This document shows, piece after piece, positions 34,475 through 44,668 of a stretch of 64,000 bases of DNA (within the stretch, counting starts at the first letter, position 1; each line of letters starts with the position of its first letter). The DNA is taken from positions 56,250-120,249 of the forward strand of contig NZ_JAMHIW010000018.1 of assembly GCF_023896955.1 (NCBI RefSeq), read 5' to 3'. The position numbers were made by a program, and so were the translations under genes. The stretch is from Micromonospora sp. RHAY321 (GTDB taxonomy: Bacteria; Actinomycetota; Actinomycetes; Mycobacteriales; Micromonosporaceae). The notes under the pieces were generated by a model. It was not told where the DNA came from, did no database searches, and saw only the letters and a program-made list of their open reading frames with translations.

Positions 34475-34529
34475 CGGCGGGACCGATGGACGTCGATGGA
34501 CGTCCGGGCAGTCCAGGTCGGTCCCGCCG
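34475..34529 (+). terminator. Long-stem hairpin after bldN
   Basis: CGGCGGGACCGA pairs exactly with TCGGTCCCGCCG across a 31-nt loop that itself contains TGGACGTC repeated twice and can fold. It starts 8 bp after the bldN stop and is preceded by TTTCTTT. It could terminate bldN mRNA and insulate rsbN, which has its own candidate promoter. Confidence 0.6.
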
Positions 34530-34570
34530 GTGACAACGATCACTTTCTGTGATTTCCGCCCCGCCAGGCC

Positions 34571-34599
34571 CGTAACCCGTGCACGGTCCGCCGCGTTTC
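34571..34599 (+). promoter_or_regulatory. Candidate sigma-BldN-dependent promoter for rsbN
   Basis: CGTAAC at 34571-34576 followed after 17 bp by CGTTTC (34594-34599) resembles the published Streptomyces sigma-BldN consensus as I recall it (CGTAAC, about 16 bp, CGTTGA). The -35 is exact; the -10 matches four of six. In Streptomyces rsbN is itself transcribed by sigma-BldN, so the position upstream of the rsbN-like gene supports the call. The leader would be about 150 nt. Confidence 0.45.
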
Positions 34600-34755
34600 T
34601 CCGGGTGCGACCGGTGGTTGCCCCGGCAGGCCCGGGTCACCGAGGTCCGACCGGCATGCCGGACGGGGCCTCACCTCCGTGGTGTCACACTGCCGCCCGG
34701 TCGCTGGCAACGACGGCGGCCGACCGGCCGTGACCAGCGAGAGGAGGTGCCTGCG

Positions 34756-35628
34756 GTGGACAACATCCTCTTCTCCCGCCGGCGCGCCGAGCGCTTCGCG
34801 CAGCTTCTCGACGAGGCCAACGGCGGCCGGCGGCACCATGTCCGGTCCCGGGTCGACGGCCAGCTCGCGCCGCTCGTCGCAGTGGGTCAACGACTCAGCG
34901 TCGATCCCCCGGCTGTCGAGGTGAACCCCGACTTCCGCACCGGCCTGCGGGCGATGCTGCTCGCCACCGCCGAGCGGGAAGGGCTGGGCACCCCGGCGGC
35001 CGCCGAACCGGCCGCCACGCGTCCGGCCAGCACGCGTGGCTCGCTCCTGCCGGCGGTCACCGCCCGGCGGGCCCGCGCCCGGGGCGCGATCCTGATCGGC
35101 GTCGCCGCCGGAGCCATCGCCGTCTCCGGCATCTCCGCCGCCAGCGAGAACGCGGTTCCCGGCGACGCCCTGTACGGCATGAAGCGCTCGACCGAACGCG
35201 CCCAGCTCGCCCTGGCCAGCTCGGACATCAGCCGCGGTCAGCTCTTCCTGGACTTCGCCCGGACCAGGCTCGGCGAGGCCGCCAAGCTACGCGGTGACCG
35301 GATCGGCTACAGCGCGGTCCTCGACGACATGGACGCCGACACCCGGCAGGGCGTCCGCCTGCTCACCGCCGCGGCGGTACAGCGGGCAGAACCGACGAGC
35401 CTGGACACGCTCAACACCTTCGTCACCGGCCAGCGCCGGGCGGTGGGCAACCTGGTCGACGGGGCAACCCGGGCCGACCGGGAGCGGACCGGGCGGTCGC
35501 TGGTGCTGCTGGACAGCATCCGGGAGCGCTCGGACGCGCTGCGCGCGGCGATCGCATGCGGCCTGCCGGCGCCGACGGGCAGTGACGCCCTCGGCCCCGT
35601 CCCGGCCACCTGCCCCGGCGCCCGCTGA
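34756..35628 (+). CDS. rsbN: RsbN-like anti-sigma factor with DUF5667-type extracytoplasmic domain
   Basis: This is 290 aa from GTG 34756, with GAGGAGG 8 nt upstream. The N-terminus MDNILFSRRRAERFAQLLDEANGG resembles the sigma-binding helix of Streptomyces RsbN. Residues 1-110 are cytoplasmic, one span (about 112-132, AILIGVAAGAIAVSGISAASE) follows, and the outside portion begins with the DUF5667 signature VPGDALYGMKRSTERAQLALA. It would sequester the adjacent BldN-like sigma at the membrane until released during development. Partner assignment rests on adjacency and N-terminal resemblance. Confidence 0.85.
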   Translation: MDNILFSRRRAERFAQLLDEANGGRRHHVRSRVDGQLAPLVAVGQRLSVDPPAVEVNPDFRTGLRAMLLATAEREGLGTPAAAEPAATRPASTRGSLLPAVTARRARARGAILIGVAAGAIAVSGISAASENAVPGDALYGMKRSTERAQLALASSDISRGQLFLDFARTRLGEAAKLRGDRIGYSAVLDDMDADTRQGVRLLTAAAVQRAEPTSLDTLNTFVTGQRRAVGNLVDGATRADRERTGRSLVLLDSIRERSDALRAAIACGLPAPTGSDALGPVPATCPGAR

Positions 35629-35673
35629 CCGACCGGCACCCAGCCCGGCCTTTTCCACATACCGCAGGTCAGT

Positions 35674-35706
35674 CGGCCGTGGCACAGTTCGCTCTGTGCC
35701 CGGCCG
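35674..35706 (+). terminator. Hairpin between rsbN and the HAD-IB gene
   Basis: CGGCCG-T-GGCACAG pairs with CTGTGCC-CGGCCG (13 bp with one bulged T, loop TTCGCT), 46 bp past the rsbN stop. The downstream gene begins 59 bp later with its own ribosome site. Confidence 0.65.
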
Positions 35707-35764
35707 ATCGACCACGCATGCCGGCTACCCTCGCTGAAGGCATCCGGCGAGGGAGGGGAGTCGC

Positions 35765-36640
35765 GTGGCGCGCAGCCGCAAGGTGACGGTCAGCACCGAC
35801 GCGCACGGTCACACCGCCGGATGGGCGGAGACCGACCTGGCGCCGGCGACAGTACCCGTGCCGGACCCGGCCGCCGCGGCCTTCTTCGACGTGGACAACA
35901 CGATGATGCAGGGCGCGTCGATCTACTGGTTCGCGCGCGGGCTCGCCTCCCGGAACTACTTCACCACCACCGACCTCGCACGGTTCGCCTGGCAGCAGCT
36001 CCGGTTCCGGCTGCTCGCACGGGAGCACGCCGGTGACATGTCCCAGGCCAAGGAGGCCGCGTTGGCCTTCGTCGAGGGCTGGCGGGTGGACGACGTGGAG
36101 CGCCTCTCGGAGGAGATCTTCGACGAGCTGATGGCTCCCCGGATCTGGGCCGGCACCCACCAGCTCGCCCAGCGTCACCTGGACGCCGGTCAGCGGGTCT
36201 GGCTGGTCAGCGCCGCCCCGGTGGAGATCGGCCGGGTGATCGCCGCTCGACTCGGCCTGACCGGTGCGATCGGCACGGTGGCCGAGGTGCTGGACGGGGC
36301 GTACACCGGACGGCTGGTGGGTGACCTGATGCACGGGCCGGCGAAGGCCGAGGCGGTCACCCAGCTCGCCGCCGTGGAAGGGTTGGACCTGACCCGGTGC
36401 GCGGCCTACAGCGACTCGGCCAACGACCTGCCGTTGCTCTCCGCCGTGGGCCGGGCGGTGGCGGTCAACCCCGACGGCACCCTGCTGCGACAGGCCCGGC
36501 AGCACGGCTGGGAGGTGCGGGACTTCCGTACCGGCCGCCGCGCGGTCAAGATCGCCGTACCGTCGACCGCAGCGGCCGGCCTGGTGGCCGGCGCGGTGAC
36601 CGCCGGCCTGGCGCTGCAGCGCCGCCGTCGCCCCGGCTGA
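35765..36640 (+). CDS. HAD-IB family phosphatase (SerB1-like)
   Basis: This is 291 aa from GTG 35765 (GAGGGAGGGGAG upstream). HAD motif I is AAFFDVDNTMMQGAS (DxDN, so the usual Thr/Val follows), motif II VWLVSAAPVEIG, motif III Lys in GPAKAEAV, and motif IV AAYSDSANDLPLLSAVG. A C-terminal hydrophobic segment TAAAGLVAGAVTAGLALQ before RRRRPG suggests a membrane anchor. It corresponds to M. tuberculosis SerB1 (Rv0505c) by sequence type and location, a predicted phosphoserine or lipid-phosphate phosphatase. Together with the convergent acyltransferase gene it may act in phospholipid metabolism. Confidence 0.9.
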   Translation: MARSRKVTVSTDAHGHTAGWAETDLAPATVPVPDPAAAAFFDVDNTMMQGASIYWFARGLASRNYFTTTDLARFAWQQLRFRLLAREHAGDMSQAKEAALAFVEGWRVDDVERLSEEIFDELMAPRIWAGTHQLAQRHLDAGQRVWLVSAAPVEIGRVIAARLGLTGAIGTVAEVLDGAYTGRLVGDLMHGPAKAEAVTQLAAVEGLDLTRCAAYSDSANDLPLLSAVGRAVAVNPDGTLLRQARQHGWEVRDFRTGRRAVKIAVPSTAAAGLVAGAVTAGLALQRRRRPG

Positions 36641-36646
36641 CCCGGC

Positions 36647-37741
36647 TCAGGGGCCGAACGGGTCGGGACGTCGCTCCAGCAGCGTGTGCAGGGTCTGCTG
36701 GATGGTCTCCCGCACCTGGTCGGCGAGGTTGAAGACCACCAGCGGGTCGTCCGCCGAGTCGGTGAGGTGCGCGGTGGGGATCGGCGGGCAGAACTGGATC
36801 AGCCACTTGCTGGGCAGCGGCACCATGCCCAGCGGCCCGAGCCACGGGAAGGTCGGCGTGACCGGGAAGTACGGCAGCTTGAGCAGCCTCGCGAGGGGCT
36901 TGATGTCGGCGAGCATCGGGTAGATCTCCTCGCCGCCGACGATGGCGACCGGCACGATCGGGGTGCCGGTGCGCAGCGCCGCCGAGACGAACCCGCCCCG
37001 GCCGAAGCGTTGCAGCTTGTACCGGTCGGAGTAGAGCTTGCCGATGCCCTTGAAGCCCTCGGGGAACACACCGACCAGGTCGCCGCCGCCGAGCAACCGC
37101 TCGGCGTCGGGGTTGCAGGCCACCGTGCCGCCGGTCTTGCGGGCGATCTCCGACACCACCGGCATCCGGAAGACCAGATCGGCGCCGAGCAGGCGCAGGT
37201 AGCGGTGGGCGGGGTGCTTGTCGTGCAACGCCGCCGAGAGGATCAACGCGTCCAGCGCCACGGTGCCCGAGTGGTTGCCGACCACGAGGGCGGGCCCGTC
37301 CAGGGGCACGTGCTCCACGCCGCTGACCTCGGTGCGGAACCAGTCCCGGTAGAGCAGCCGCAGCAGCGGGTGGAAGACCGCGTCGGTCAGCTCCGGGTCG
37401 AAGCCGAACTCGTCGACCTCGTAGTCGCCGGAGAGTCGCCGACGCAGGAACGCCAGGCCGTTCGCGACCCTGCGGTCCCATTGGTCCCCCGGCCGGTCCG
37501 GCACGGCCGGTGCGGTGCCACCCGGCCCGCTCCCGGTGCCGGTCCCGTCGGTGGACGCGGTGTCGGGCTGGTCGGCGGCCGGCCTGTCGGGCTCGTCGGC
37601 CTGCGGCGGGATCGGCGCGGCCCCGGCCGCCGGTCGGTGTCCGTTGCGCCGCGCCGGCTCCGCGTCCGGTGCGGTCGGCCCCGGTGGTACGTCGAACCGG
37701 CCGATACCCGCCGGGTCGCGTCCCTCCCCCGGCCCGGTCAC
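36647..37741 (-). CDS. Lysophospholipid acyltransferase-family protein
   Basis: This is a 364-aa protein. The first about 95 residues are a Pro/Asp/Gly-rich, probably disordered extension. The LPLAT domain has the His block LVVGNHSGTVALDALIL: the acid is seven residues after His instead of the five of H(X)4D, the pattern of MGAT-like members. Block II reads GVFPEGFKGIGKLYSDRYKLQRFGRGGF and block III GTPIVPVAIVGGEE. It probably transfers acyl chains to a (lyso)lipid at the membrane and matches Rv0502 in context. It is 6 bp from the convergent SerB1-like gene and 55 bp after the epimerase gene, so the two form an operon. Confidence 0.9.
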   Translation of the reverse strand: MTGPGEGRDPAGIGRFDVPPGPTAPDAEPARRNGHRPAAGAAPIPPQADEPDRPAADQPDTASTDGTGTGSGPGGTAPAVPDRPGDQWDRRVANGLAFLRRRLSGDYEVDEFGFDPELTDAVFHPLLRLLYRDWFRTEVSGVEHVPLDGPALVVGNHSGTVALDALILSAALHDKHPAHRYLRLLGADLVFRMPVVSEIARKTGGTVACNPDAERLLGGGDLVGVFPEGFKGIGKLYSDRYKLQRFGRGGFVSAALRTGTPIVPVAIVGGEEIYPMLADIKPLARLLKLPYFPVTPTFPWLGPLGMVPLPSKWLIQFCPPIPTAHLTDSADDPLVVFNLADQVRETIQQTLHTLLERRPDPFGP

Positions 37742-37796
37742 GACGCCACCTCGGTTCCCGACTGCGGGGCTCGCAGGACCGGCTCACTCCTCGCGC

Positions 37797-38879
37797 TCAC
37801 GACCGCTCCCGCACGGCGGCGCGGACCTGCCGGATGCCGTCCAGGACGAGCTGTTCGGCGGCGGCCAACTGGCCCCGGGTGACCACCACACCGCCGTGGT
37901 GGGCGCGGATGAAGTCGTCGAAGGCCGCGGCGGTGGAGCGGGGTGTGAAGCCGTACTCCTGCTCCAACCGGGTCGTGTCGACCACCCGGCCGTGCACGAA
38001 CAGGTCGACCTGGTCGAGGCCGTAGCGACCGAAGCCCATGCTGCGGGCCAGCGCGGCGGCACCGGAGAGGCCCGGCTCCAGCACCGGCACGGCCACCCGA
38101 CCGGCCCGCCGGATCGCCTGGGACAGCGACAGCACCCCCGGGCCGGCGACGTTGTAGGTGCCGGGGTGGTCCTCCACGATCGACCGGTGCAGCACCTCCA
38201 ACGCGTCGTCGATGTGCAGGAACTGCAACCGGGGATCACGACCGAAGACGGTGGGCACCAGCGGCTGCGAGAAGTAGCGGGTCAACGTCGTGTCGGCGGT
38301 GGAGCCGATGAACGGGGCGAAGCGCAGCACCGTCGCGGTGACGTCGGACCGACGGCGCCGGAAGCCGCGGACGTACCCCTCGACGTCGAGGATGTCGCGG
38401 CCGAAGCCGCCGCGTGGCACCTCGCGCGGCTCGGTCTCCTCGGTGAACACGGCCGGGTCCCGGAACGACACCCCGTACGCGGCGGTCGACGAGCGGACCA
38501 CCAGCTTGCGCAGCCGGGGGGCGCGCTGGCAGGCGGCGAGCAGCTGCATGGTGCCGATGACGTTCTGGTCCTTCATCGCCGAGCGGCCACCGTGCTGCGG
38601 GTCGGGAGCGCTGACCAGCGCGAGGTGCACCACCGCGTCGACGTCCAGGTCGGCGAGCAGCCCGCCGAGCGAGCCGGAGTCGACGCGGATCCGTTCGACC
38701 CGGTCGAGCAGGTCGGTGAACTCGGCGCCGGGCTCCGGAGCGTCCACCCCGATGACCCGCTCGATACGCGGGTCGGCGGCCAGTCGGGCAGCCACGTGGG
38801 CGCCCAGGTAGCGGCCGACCCCGGTGACGACGACAACCCCCGGAGCACCTGAGGTGCTGCCGGGGGTCATCTGAGGCAC
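37797..38879 (-). CDS. NAD-dependent epimerase/dehydratase-like protein (GalE2-type)
   Basis: This 360-aa extended SDR has the N-terminal dinucleotide loop VVVVTGVGRYLGAHVAARL and DVDAVVHLALV. The active-site region reads VVRSSTAAYGVSFRDPAVF: the Tyr is present, but the YxxxK Lys is Phe/Arg, so classical epimerase chemistry is doubtful. The position beside the acyltransferase and the 33-aa ribosomal protein matches Rv0501 (galE2). The start is ATG 38879, with Met4 as an alternative. Function is not established; it may bind nucleotide sugar or lipid without epimerising. Confidence 0.88.
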   Translation of the reverse strand: MPQMTPGSTSGAPGVVVVTGVGRYLGAHVAARLAADPRIERVIGVDAPEPGAEFTDLLDRVERIRVDSGSLGGLLADLDVDAVVHLALVSAPDPQHGGRSAMKDQNVIGTMQLLAACQRAPRLRKLVVRSSTAAYGVSFRDPAVFTEETEPREVPRGGFGRDILDVEGYVRGFRRRRSDVTATVLRFAPFIGSTADTTLTRYFSQPLVPTVFGRDPRLQFLHIDDALEVLHRSIVEDHPGTYNVAGPGVLSLSQAIRRAGRVAVPVLEPGLSGAAALARSMGFGRYGLDQVDLFVHGRVVDTTRLEQEYGFTPRSTAAAFDDFIRAHHGGVVVTRGQLAAAEQLVLDGIRQVRAAVRERS

Positions 38880-38968
38880 CTACCCCGGCAGGAGGGATCG
38901 AGCCGGGACGACCACGGCCTGATCACCTGAGCCTCCGGGGATCGACAGTTTGGCAAGTGACGCCGGAT

Positions 38969-38987
38969 GCCGGGCCGCTGGCCCGGC
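38969..38987 (-). terminator. Short GC hairpin after the bS22 gene
   Basis: GCCGGGCC and GGCCCGGC form an exact 8-bp stem with loop GCT, beginning 5 bp beyond the minus-strand stop at 38993. No T tract. Confidence 0.5.
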
Positions 38988-38992
38988 GGAGG

Positions 38993-39094
38993 TCACTTGC
39001 CGAGACGGCGACGCTGGACGCGGGTCTTGCGCAGCAGCTTGCGGTGCTTCTTCTTAGCCATGCGCTTGCGGCGCTTCTTGACCACCGAGCCCAT
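38993..39094 (-). CDS. Small ribosomal protein bS22 (AURKAIP1/COX24-type, 33 aa)
   Basis: ATG 39094 to TGA 38993 encodes 33 residues, beginning MGSVVKKRRKRMAKKKHRK and ending RVQRRRLGK. It is almost entirely basic and matches the M. tuberculosis Rv0500B product I remember, identified in mycobacterial ribosome structures as bS22 near the decoding centre. AAAGG lies 10-14 nt upstream. Its length is below most gene-caller cut-offs, so it is often missed. The neighbours (HTH gene upstream, GalE2-like downstream) are the same as in mycobacteria. Confidence 0.92.
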   Translation of the reverse strand: MGSVVKKRRKRMAKKKHRKLLRKTRVQRRRLGK

Positions 39095-39319
39095 ACGACA
39101 GCCTTTCGATACAACGTGCGGGGCGGACCGGATGACACCACGCAGGTGGCGACGGCGACCGCATGCGGACAACGGACCGGACCAGTCTGGGCGGCGGGGC
39201 GCACCGGTGGGGTCTCGGTCGGGCTCCAGGGTAGCCGCAGAGGGTCAGCCGGACCAACGCGGCCCCGCCGGTGCCCTACCGATGCCCGTTACGTCACGCT
39301 CGACGGACGGGGCGGTGGC

Positions 39320-39529
39320 TCAGGCGGTTTCCTGAAAAGCGCCCCGCAGATATTCGTGCACCGCGTGCTCGGGCACCCGGAATGACCGGCCGACCCGGAC
39401 AGCGGTGAGCTCACCGCTGTGCACCAGGCGGTAGACCGTCATCTTCGACACCCGCATGACCGTCGCCACCTCCGCGACGGTCAGGAACTTGACCTCCGAC
39501 AGCCGTCCGTCGGACTGCGACCCGGCCAT
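39320..39529 (-). CDS. Small MerR/excisionase-type HTH protein (BldC-like family)
   Basis: This 69-aa protein consists of a winged HTH: FLTVAEVATVMRVSKMTVYRLVHSGELTAVRVGRSFRVPEHAVHEYLRG. It resembles the excisionase/BldC class, which binds direct repeats as head-to-tail oligomers. It is the positional equivalent of Rv0500A, located 225 bp upstream of bS22 on the same strand. In this setting beside bldN and other core genes a chromosomal regulatory role is more likely than phage excision; no integrase is nearby. Targets are unknown. Confidence 0.9.
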   Translation of the reverse strand: MAGSQSDGRLSEVKFLTVAEVATVMRVSKMTVYRLVHSGELTAVRVGRSFRVPEHAVHEYLRGAFQETA

Positions 39530-39739
39530 GGCTCACCGACCCATCCCATGCCCGGCGCGTGCCAACCCGACGGATGCTCCGGGCCGGGCCGGCGACGCGC
39601 GTGTTACCAGTACGGTAGCGGGGCGGCTGTGACCGGCGCGATCCCTTCGTACAACTGATCATGTTTCGGCCGCTGGTTCACCCGATCCGTGCTCCCGGTA
39701 TCTCCCCGCCTGCGCCGGCCGTCCGTTTGCGGTCGGGGC

Positions 39740-40920
39740 TCACTCGGCGCGCAGGGCGACCACCGGGTCGAGCCGACCGGCGCGCTGCGCGGGAACCACC
39801 CCGAAGACGATGCCCACCACCGCCGACACGCCGAAGGCGAGCGCCAGCGACCACCACGTGATCGCCGCCGGAATCGGTGACAGCGCGTCCACTAGCAGCG
39901 CGGTTCCCACGCCGAGCGCCATCCCGGTCAGGCCGCCGATCGTGGTGAGCAGCACCGCCTCCAGCAGGAACTGCACCCCGATGTCGCGGGGGCGCGCGCC
40001 GACGGCCTTGCGCAGGCCGATCTCCCGGGTCCGCTCCCGGACGCTGACCAGCATGATGTTGGAGACGCCGACCCCGCCGACGAGCAGCGAGATGCCGGCG
40101 ATGGCGGCCAGCACTCCGGTGAGTACGCCGAGGATGTCACCGAGCACGCCGAGGATCTGCTGCTGGGTGACCGCGCTGAACTCGGTGTCCGGGTGCCGGC
40201 GGCTCAGCTCGGCGACGATCCGCTCGCCCAGCTCGTCGATCCGTTCCCGGTCCGGCGCCTTCACCGCGATGCCGTCGACCCGCTGGGTGCCCCAGAGCCG
40301 CTGCGCGGCGGTCACCGGCACGTGCACCTCGTCGTCCCGGTCGACGCCGAGGCTCTGGCCGAGCGGCGCGAAGACGCCGATCACCCGGAACCGCACGCCG
40401 GCCAGCGTCACCTGCTGCCCGAGCGGGTCACGGTCGGGGAAGAGCGCGCGGGCCACCGAGTCGCCGAGCACGGCCACCCGCCGGCTGGTGTCCACGTCGG
40501 TGCCGGTGAGGTAACGGCCTCGGGCCAGCGACCGGGTGAACACCGCCGGCGTGGTCTCCAGTACGCCCTGCACGGTGGTGAAGTCGGAGCGGGCGCCGGC
40601 CCGTGCGGTCGCCCCGGAGGCGACGGTGACCGCCACCCGCTCGGGATCGCCGACCACCCGGGAGACGGCGTCCGCGTCCTTGAGGGTCAGCGGCGAGACC
40701 ACCGGCGCGTTGCCCACCTCGATCCTGCCGGGGACGACCAGCAGCAGGTTGGAGCCGAGCCCCTCGACCTGCTGCTCCACCTTCTGCTTGGTGCCGGTGC
40801 CGATGGCCACGAGCAGCACCACCGAGGCCACCCCGATGATCACCCCGAGCATGGTCAGCGCACTGCGCAACCGGTTGGCCCGTAACGCGTCCAGCGCCAC
40901 CCGCCACGCCTCGGCGACCC

Positions 40921-40924
<4 letters not shown>
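39740..40924 (-). CDS. MacB/FtsX-type ABC exporter permease
   Basis: This 394-aa protein has the MacB-like layout: one N-terminal span (LRSALTMLGVIIGVASVVLLVAIG), a large extracytoplasmic MacB_PCD domain (about 45-265), and three C-terminal spans (ISLLVGGVGVSNIMLVSV, FLLEAVLLTTIGGLTGMALGVG, WSLALAFGVSAVVGIVFGV). The coupling sequence RERTREIGLRKAVGARPRDIGVQF is intact. Start and ATPase end overlap by 4 bp. It forms a mechanotransmitting exporter with the ATPase and the membrane-fusion-like adaptor upstream; the cargo is unknown. Confidence 0.93.
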
Positions 40925-41864
<940 letters not shown>

Positions 41865-41868
<4 letters not shown>

Positions 41869-43256
41869 CGCACCTCCTGGCCGTCACGCACCTGGTCGGT
41901 GCCGCGCACCACGATCCGGTCGCCCGCCTGCACGCCGTCGAGGATCTGCACCAGATCCGACCCCTGCACACCCACGGTCACCGGCGCCCGGTCCGCCTTC
42001 CCGTCGCGGACCACCCAGACCGCGTCCCGACCGTCGGCCGAGAACACCGCCGAGGCGGGGACGGTCACCGCGTCGGCGGCCTCGCGTACCCGCAGGTGCA
42101 CGATCGCGTTCATTCCCGGGCGCGGCACCGGGGCCGGCTCGTTCTCGGCGAGCCTGCCCGCTTCCAGCGTCAGGCGTACCCGGTAGGTCACCCCACCCTG
42201 CGCCGAGTTCGTCGGGAGCACGTCGACCGAGCGGACCGTGGCGTCATAGGTGGCGCCGGGCACGGCGTCCAGCTCGACCGTGGCGGTCACGCCGGTTCGG
42301 ACCAGCAGCACGTCGGTCTCGTCCACCTCGGCGAGCAGCCCCAGCTGACCGGTGTCCACCACGGTGAGCACGGGCGTGCCGGCGGTGACCCGGCCACCGA
42401 CGACGACCGCGTCGTCCACCCCGGCGGGCGGCCCGCCCTGGCCGGGCGCCAGCACCGACGGGTCGATCCCCGCTGCCTGAGCGCCACCGGCCTGCTCCAG
42501 CAGCCCGGCCAGGTCACCGGTCGATCCGCCGCCGGCGCGGGTGCCGCCCGGCTGCACCACCCCGGCGATCGGGGCCCGCAGGGTCAGCGCGTCGACGGTC
42601 GCCTTCGCCAGGTCGTACGCCTGCTGGGCCTGGAGTCGTTGCGCCGCGGACAGCGCGCCGACGGCGGAGTTCAGTCCGCTGAGCCCCCGCTGCACCGCGC
42701 GGACGGCCTGGTCGGCGCTGCGCGCGGCGGCCGCGTACTGCCGTTGGGCGGAGGTCACCTGCGTCAGCAGCGCGTCACGCACCTGCGGGTCGGCGATCTT
42801 CTCGGCGGCCTTCCGGGCGGCGTCGAACGCCTCGTCGGCGGCCTTGTCGGTGCCGCGCCGGCTGCCGGTCAGGTCACCGGTGGAGACACCCCGACCGGCT
42901 CGTTTCGCGGTCGTGAGCGCCTCCCTCGCCTGGCGAAGCCGCTGCTGGGCGGAGGGCGAGTCGACCGTGGCGAGAACCTGGCCGCGCTTCACCCGCTGTC
43001 CGGGTTGGACGCGCAGGTCGGACAGCGTGCCGTCGGCGGGAGCGGTCAGGGTGGCAGCGGCCCGGGCGGTCACCGTCGCCGGCGCGTCGATCACCTCGGC
43101 GACGGGACTGCGGGCGGCCGAGGCGAGCGCGACGGGCGGCTGCTCGTCCCCGCACGAGGCGGCGGTGGTGGCGGTGAGGACGGCGACGGCGGTCAGGGCG
43201 ACGAGCAGGCGGGGCCGCGTGGCGCTGACGGGACGCGGCGACGTGGGGCGGCGCAC
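41865..43256 (-). CDS. Efflux adaptor (HlyD/MacA-like periplasmic subunit)
   Basis: This is 463 aa from GTG 43256; no strong ribosome site. A hydrophobic leader LLVALTAVAVLTATTAASC ends in a possible, atypical lipobox Cys. Then come a lipoyl/biotinyl half-motif (ADGTLSDLRVQPGQRVKRGQVLATVD), a long Ala/Gln-rich coiled-coil hairpin (about 105-215), the second lipoyl half (LRAPIAGVVQPGGTR), a Gly/Pro insert and a beta-barrel domain with VDETDVLLVRTGVTATVELDA. MacA-type adaptors in single-membrane bacteria present cargo to the MacB-like permease, which is encoded just downstream with ATPase. Confidence 0.9.
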
Positions 43257-43297
43257 CCATCGATCGTACGGCGCACCCGGTAGGCGACCAGGTGCCC

Positions 43298-44587
43298 TCA
43301 GCCGGCGGCGGCGCGGACGTACGCCACGCACTCGTCGTGCAACGTCGACCACCGCTCGCCGAACGCCTCCCCGGCGGCGACGTCGAGGGCCTTGCGCTCG
43401 TGCACCACGGCCTCGAAGAAGGTGAGCAGCCGCTGCGGCCCGTACCGGTCGACGAGGTGCCGGACGGCGAGGTAGCCGACGCCGTAGCTGCCGCCGACCC
43501 GCTCGGCGGGCGCGTCGTCGGCGGGCGTGACGCCCTCCAGCCGGCCGTCCCAACCGCCCCGGACCAGCTTCCGCACCTCGGCGAGCCCTTCGTACCGGTC
43601 GACCGGCTGCCCGCCGGCGCCCGCGAGCTCGGCCAGCCCTTCCACCAGCCACCAGGTCATCCTGCCCGGGTAGCCGCGCTCGGGCAGCGAGGCGGCGTGG
43701 GTCAGCTCGTGCCGGAGCAGGTCGTCGGCGCTGCTGCTGGCGAGCCCTTCGGCGTTGAGCACCACCTCGTGGTGGCCGCCACCGACGGTCACCGCGTAGC
43801 CTCCGGTCCATTGTGGTCTGCCGCCGCCGTACCAGCGCTGCCATTCGGCGCGGCCGGCGTAGAAGATCCGGTACCGGTCCGGTGGGGACCCGGCCACCAC
43901 GTACCCGTCGGCGACCTTCGCCGCCGCCTCGGCCTGTGCGAGCAGGCCGGGCAGCTTGCCGCGCAGCGCCGGGGTGGTGGCCACGATGGTCCGCGGGCCG
44001 ATCGCCACGGCGAGGTCGCTGATCTCCCACGGGCGGGTGCCGGTCTCCGCCGATCGGGACTCTTCCAGGGCAACCAGTCGTGGCTGGTCGCCGTTCTCCC
44101 GCCAGCGGGTGCCGATCAGCACCGGGCTGGGCCGGCAGTCCGGCGTCACGAAGCAGTACTGGAAGCGCACCAGCAGCCGCCACTCCCCCGGCTTGCCGAC
44201 GACCGGCGCGGGCAGGCCGCTCGGCTCGGCCCGCCAGACGGTCAGCTTCAGCGCGCGCAGCGCGGCGAAGCGCCGGCGCAGGTCGGTGTGCGCGGCCGGG
44301 TCGGCGACGGCGAGGAAGCCCGCCCGGTCGCCACCGAGGAGTGCCGTGGACTGCCGCTGGAGCTGGGCGGTCATCCGGTCGGCCAACCCTCGCGCGACGG
44401 CGGTGGCCGGGTCGTCGCTCGCCGCGGCGTCGATCCGGCTGACCGTGGGACGGCCGCCGGATTCGCGGACCACGCCGACCACGAGCAGCGCCGGCAGGCC
44501 GCAGCCGAGCAGCAGGACGACCACCACGAGCACCGTCCACAGCGGCCAGAGCCGCCGCGGTGCCGGCTGCTGCACCCCGTCAATCAC
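43298..44587 (-). CDS. Membrane-anchored gluzincin metallopeptidase
   Basis: This 429-aa protein has an N-terminal signal anchor (LWPLWTVLVVVVLLLGCGLPALLVVGVV). The extracellular domain carries HELTH at about H293-H297 and a downstream WWLVEGLAEL that can supply the third zinc ligand Glu, the layout of the peptidase MA (gluzincin) superfamily. The N-terminal half (about 50-240) is an NTF2-like-sized module without a firm match. It precedes the adaptor-ATPase-permease genes by 41 bp on the same strand, so it could process the exported cargo or be transcribed with the exporter. The substrate is unknown. Confidence 0.88.
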   Translation of the reverse strand: MIDGVQQPAPRRLWPLWTVLVVVVLLLGCGLPALLVVGVVRESGGRPTVSRIDAAASDDPATAVARGLADRMTAQLQRQSTALLGGDRAGFLAVADPAAHTDLRRRFAALRALKLTVWRAEPSGLPAPVVGKPGEWRLLVRFQYCFVTPDCRPSPVLIGTRWRENGDQPRLVALEESRSAETGTRPWEISDLAVAIGPRTIVATTPALRGKLPGLLAQAEAAAKVADGYVVAGSPPDRYRIFYAGRAEWQRWYGGGRPQWTGGYAVTVGGGHHEVVLNAEGLASSSADDLLRHELTHAASLPERGYPGRMTWWLVEGLAELAGAGGQPVDRYEGLAEVRKLVRGGWDGRLEGVTPADDAPAERVGGSYGVGYLAVRHLVDRYGPQRLLTFFEAVVHERKALDVAAGEAFGERWSTLHDECVAYVRAAAG

Positions 44588-44668
44588 CCGCCGAAGGGTA
44601 CGACCATTCGGTCGATCGGGCGAGGCCGACCCGGCCGGTCGAACCGTTGCGCGGACCGGACGACCTGG

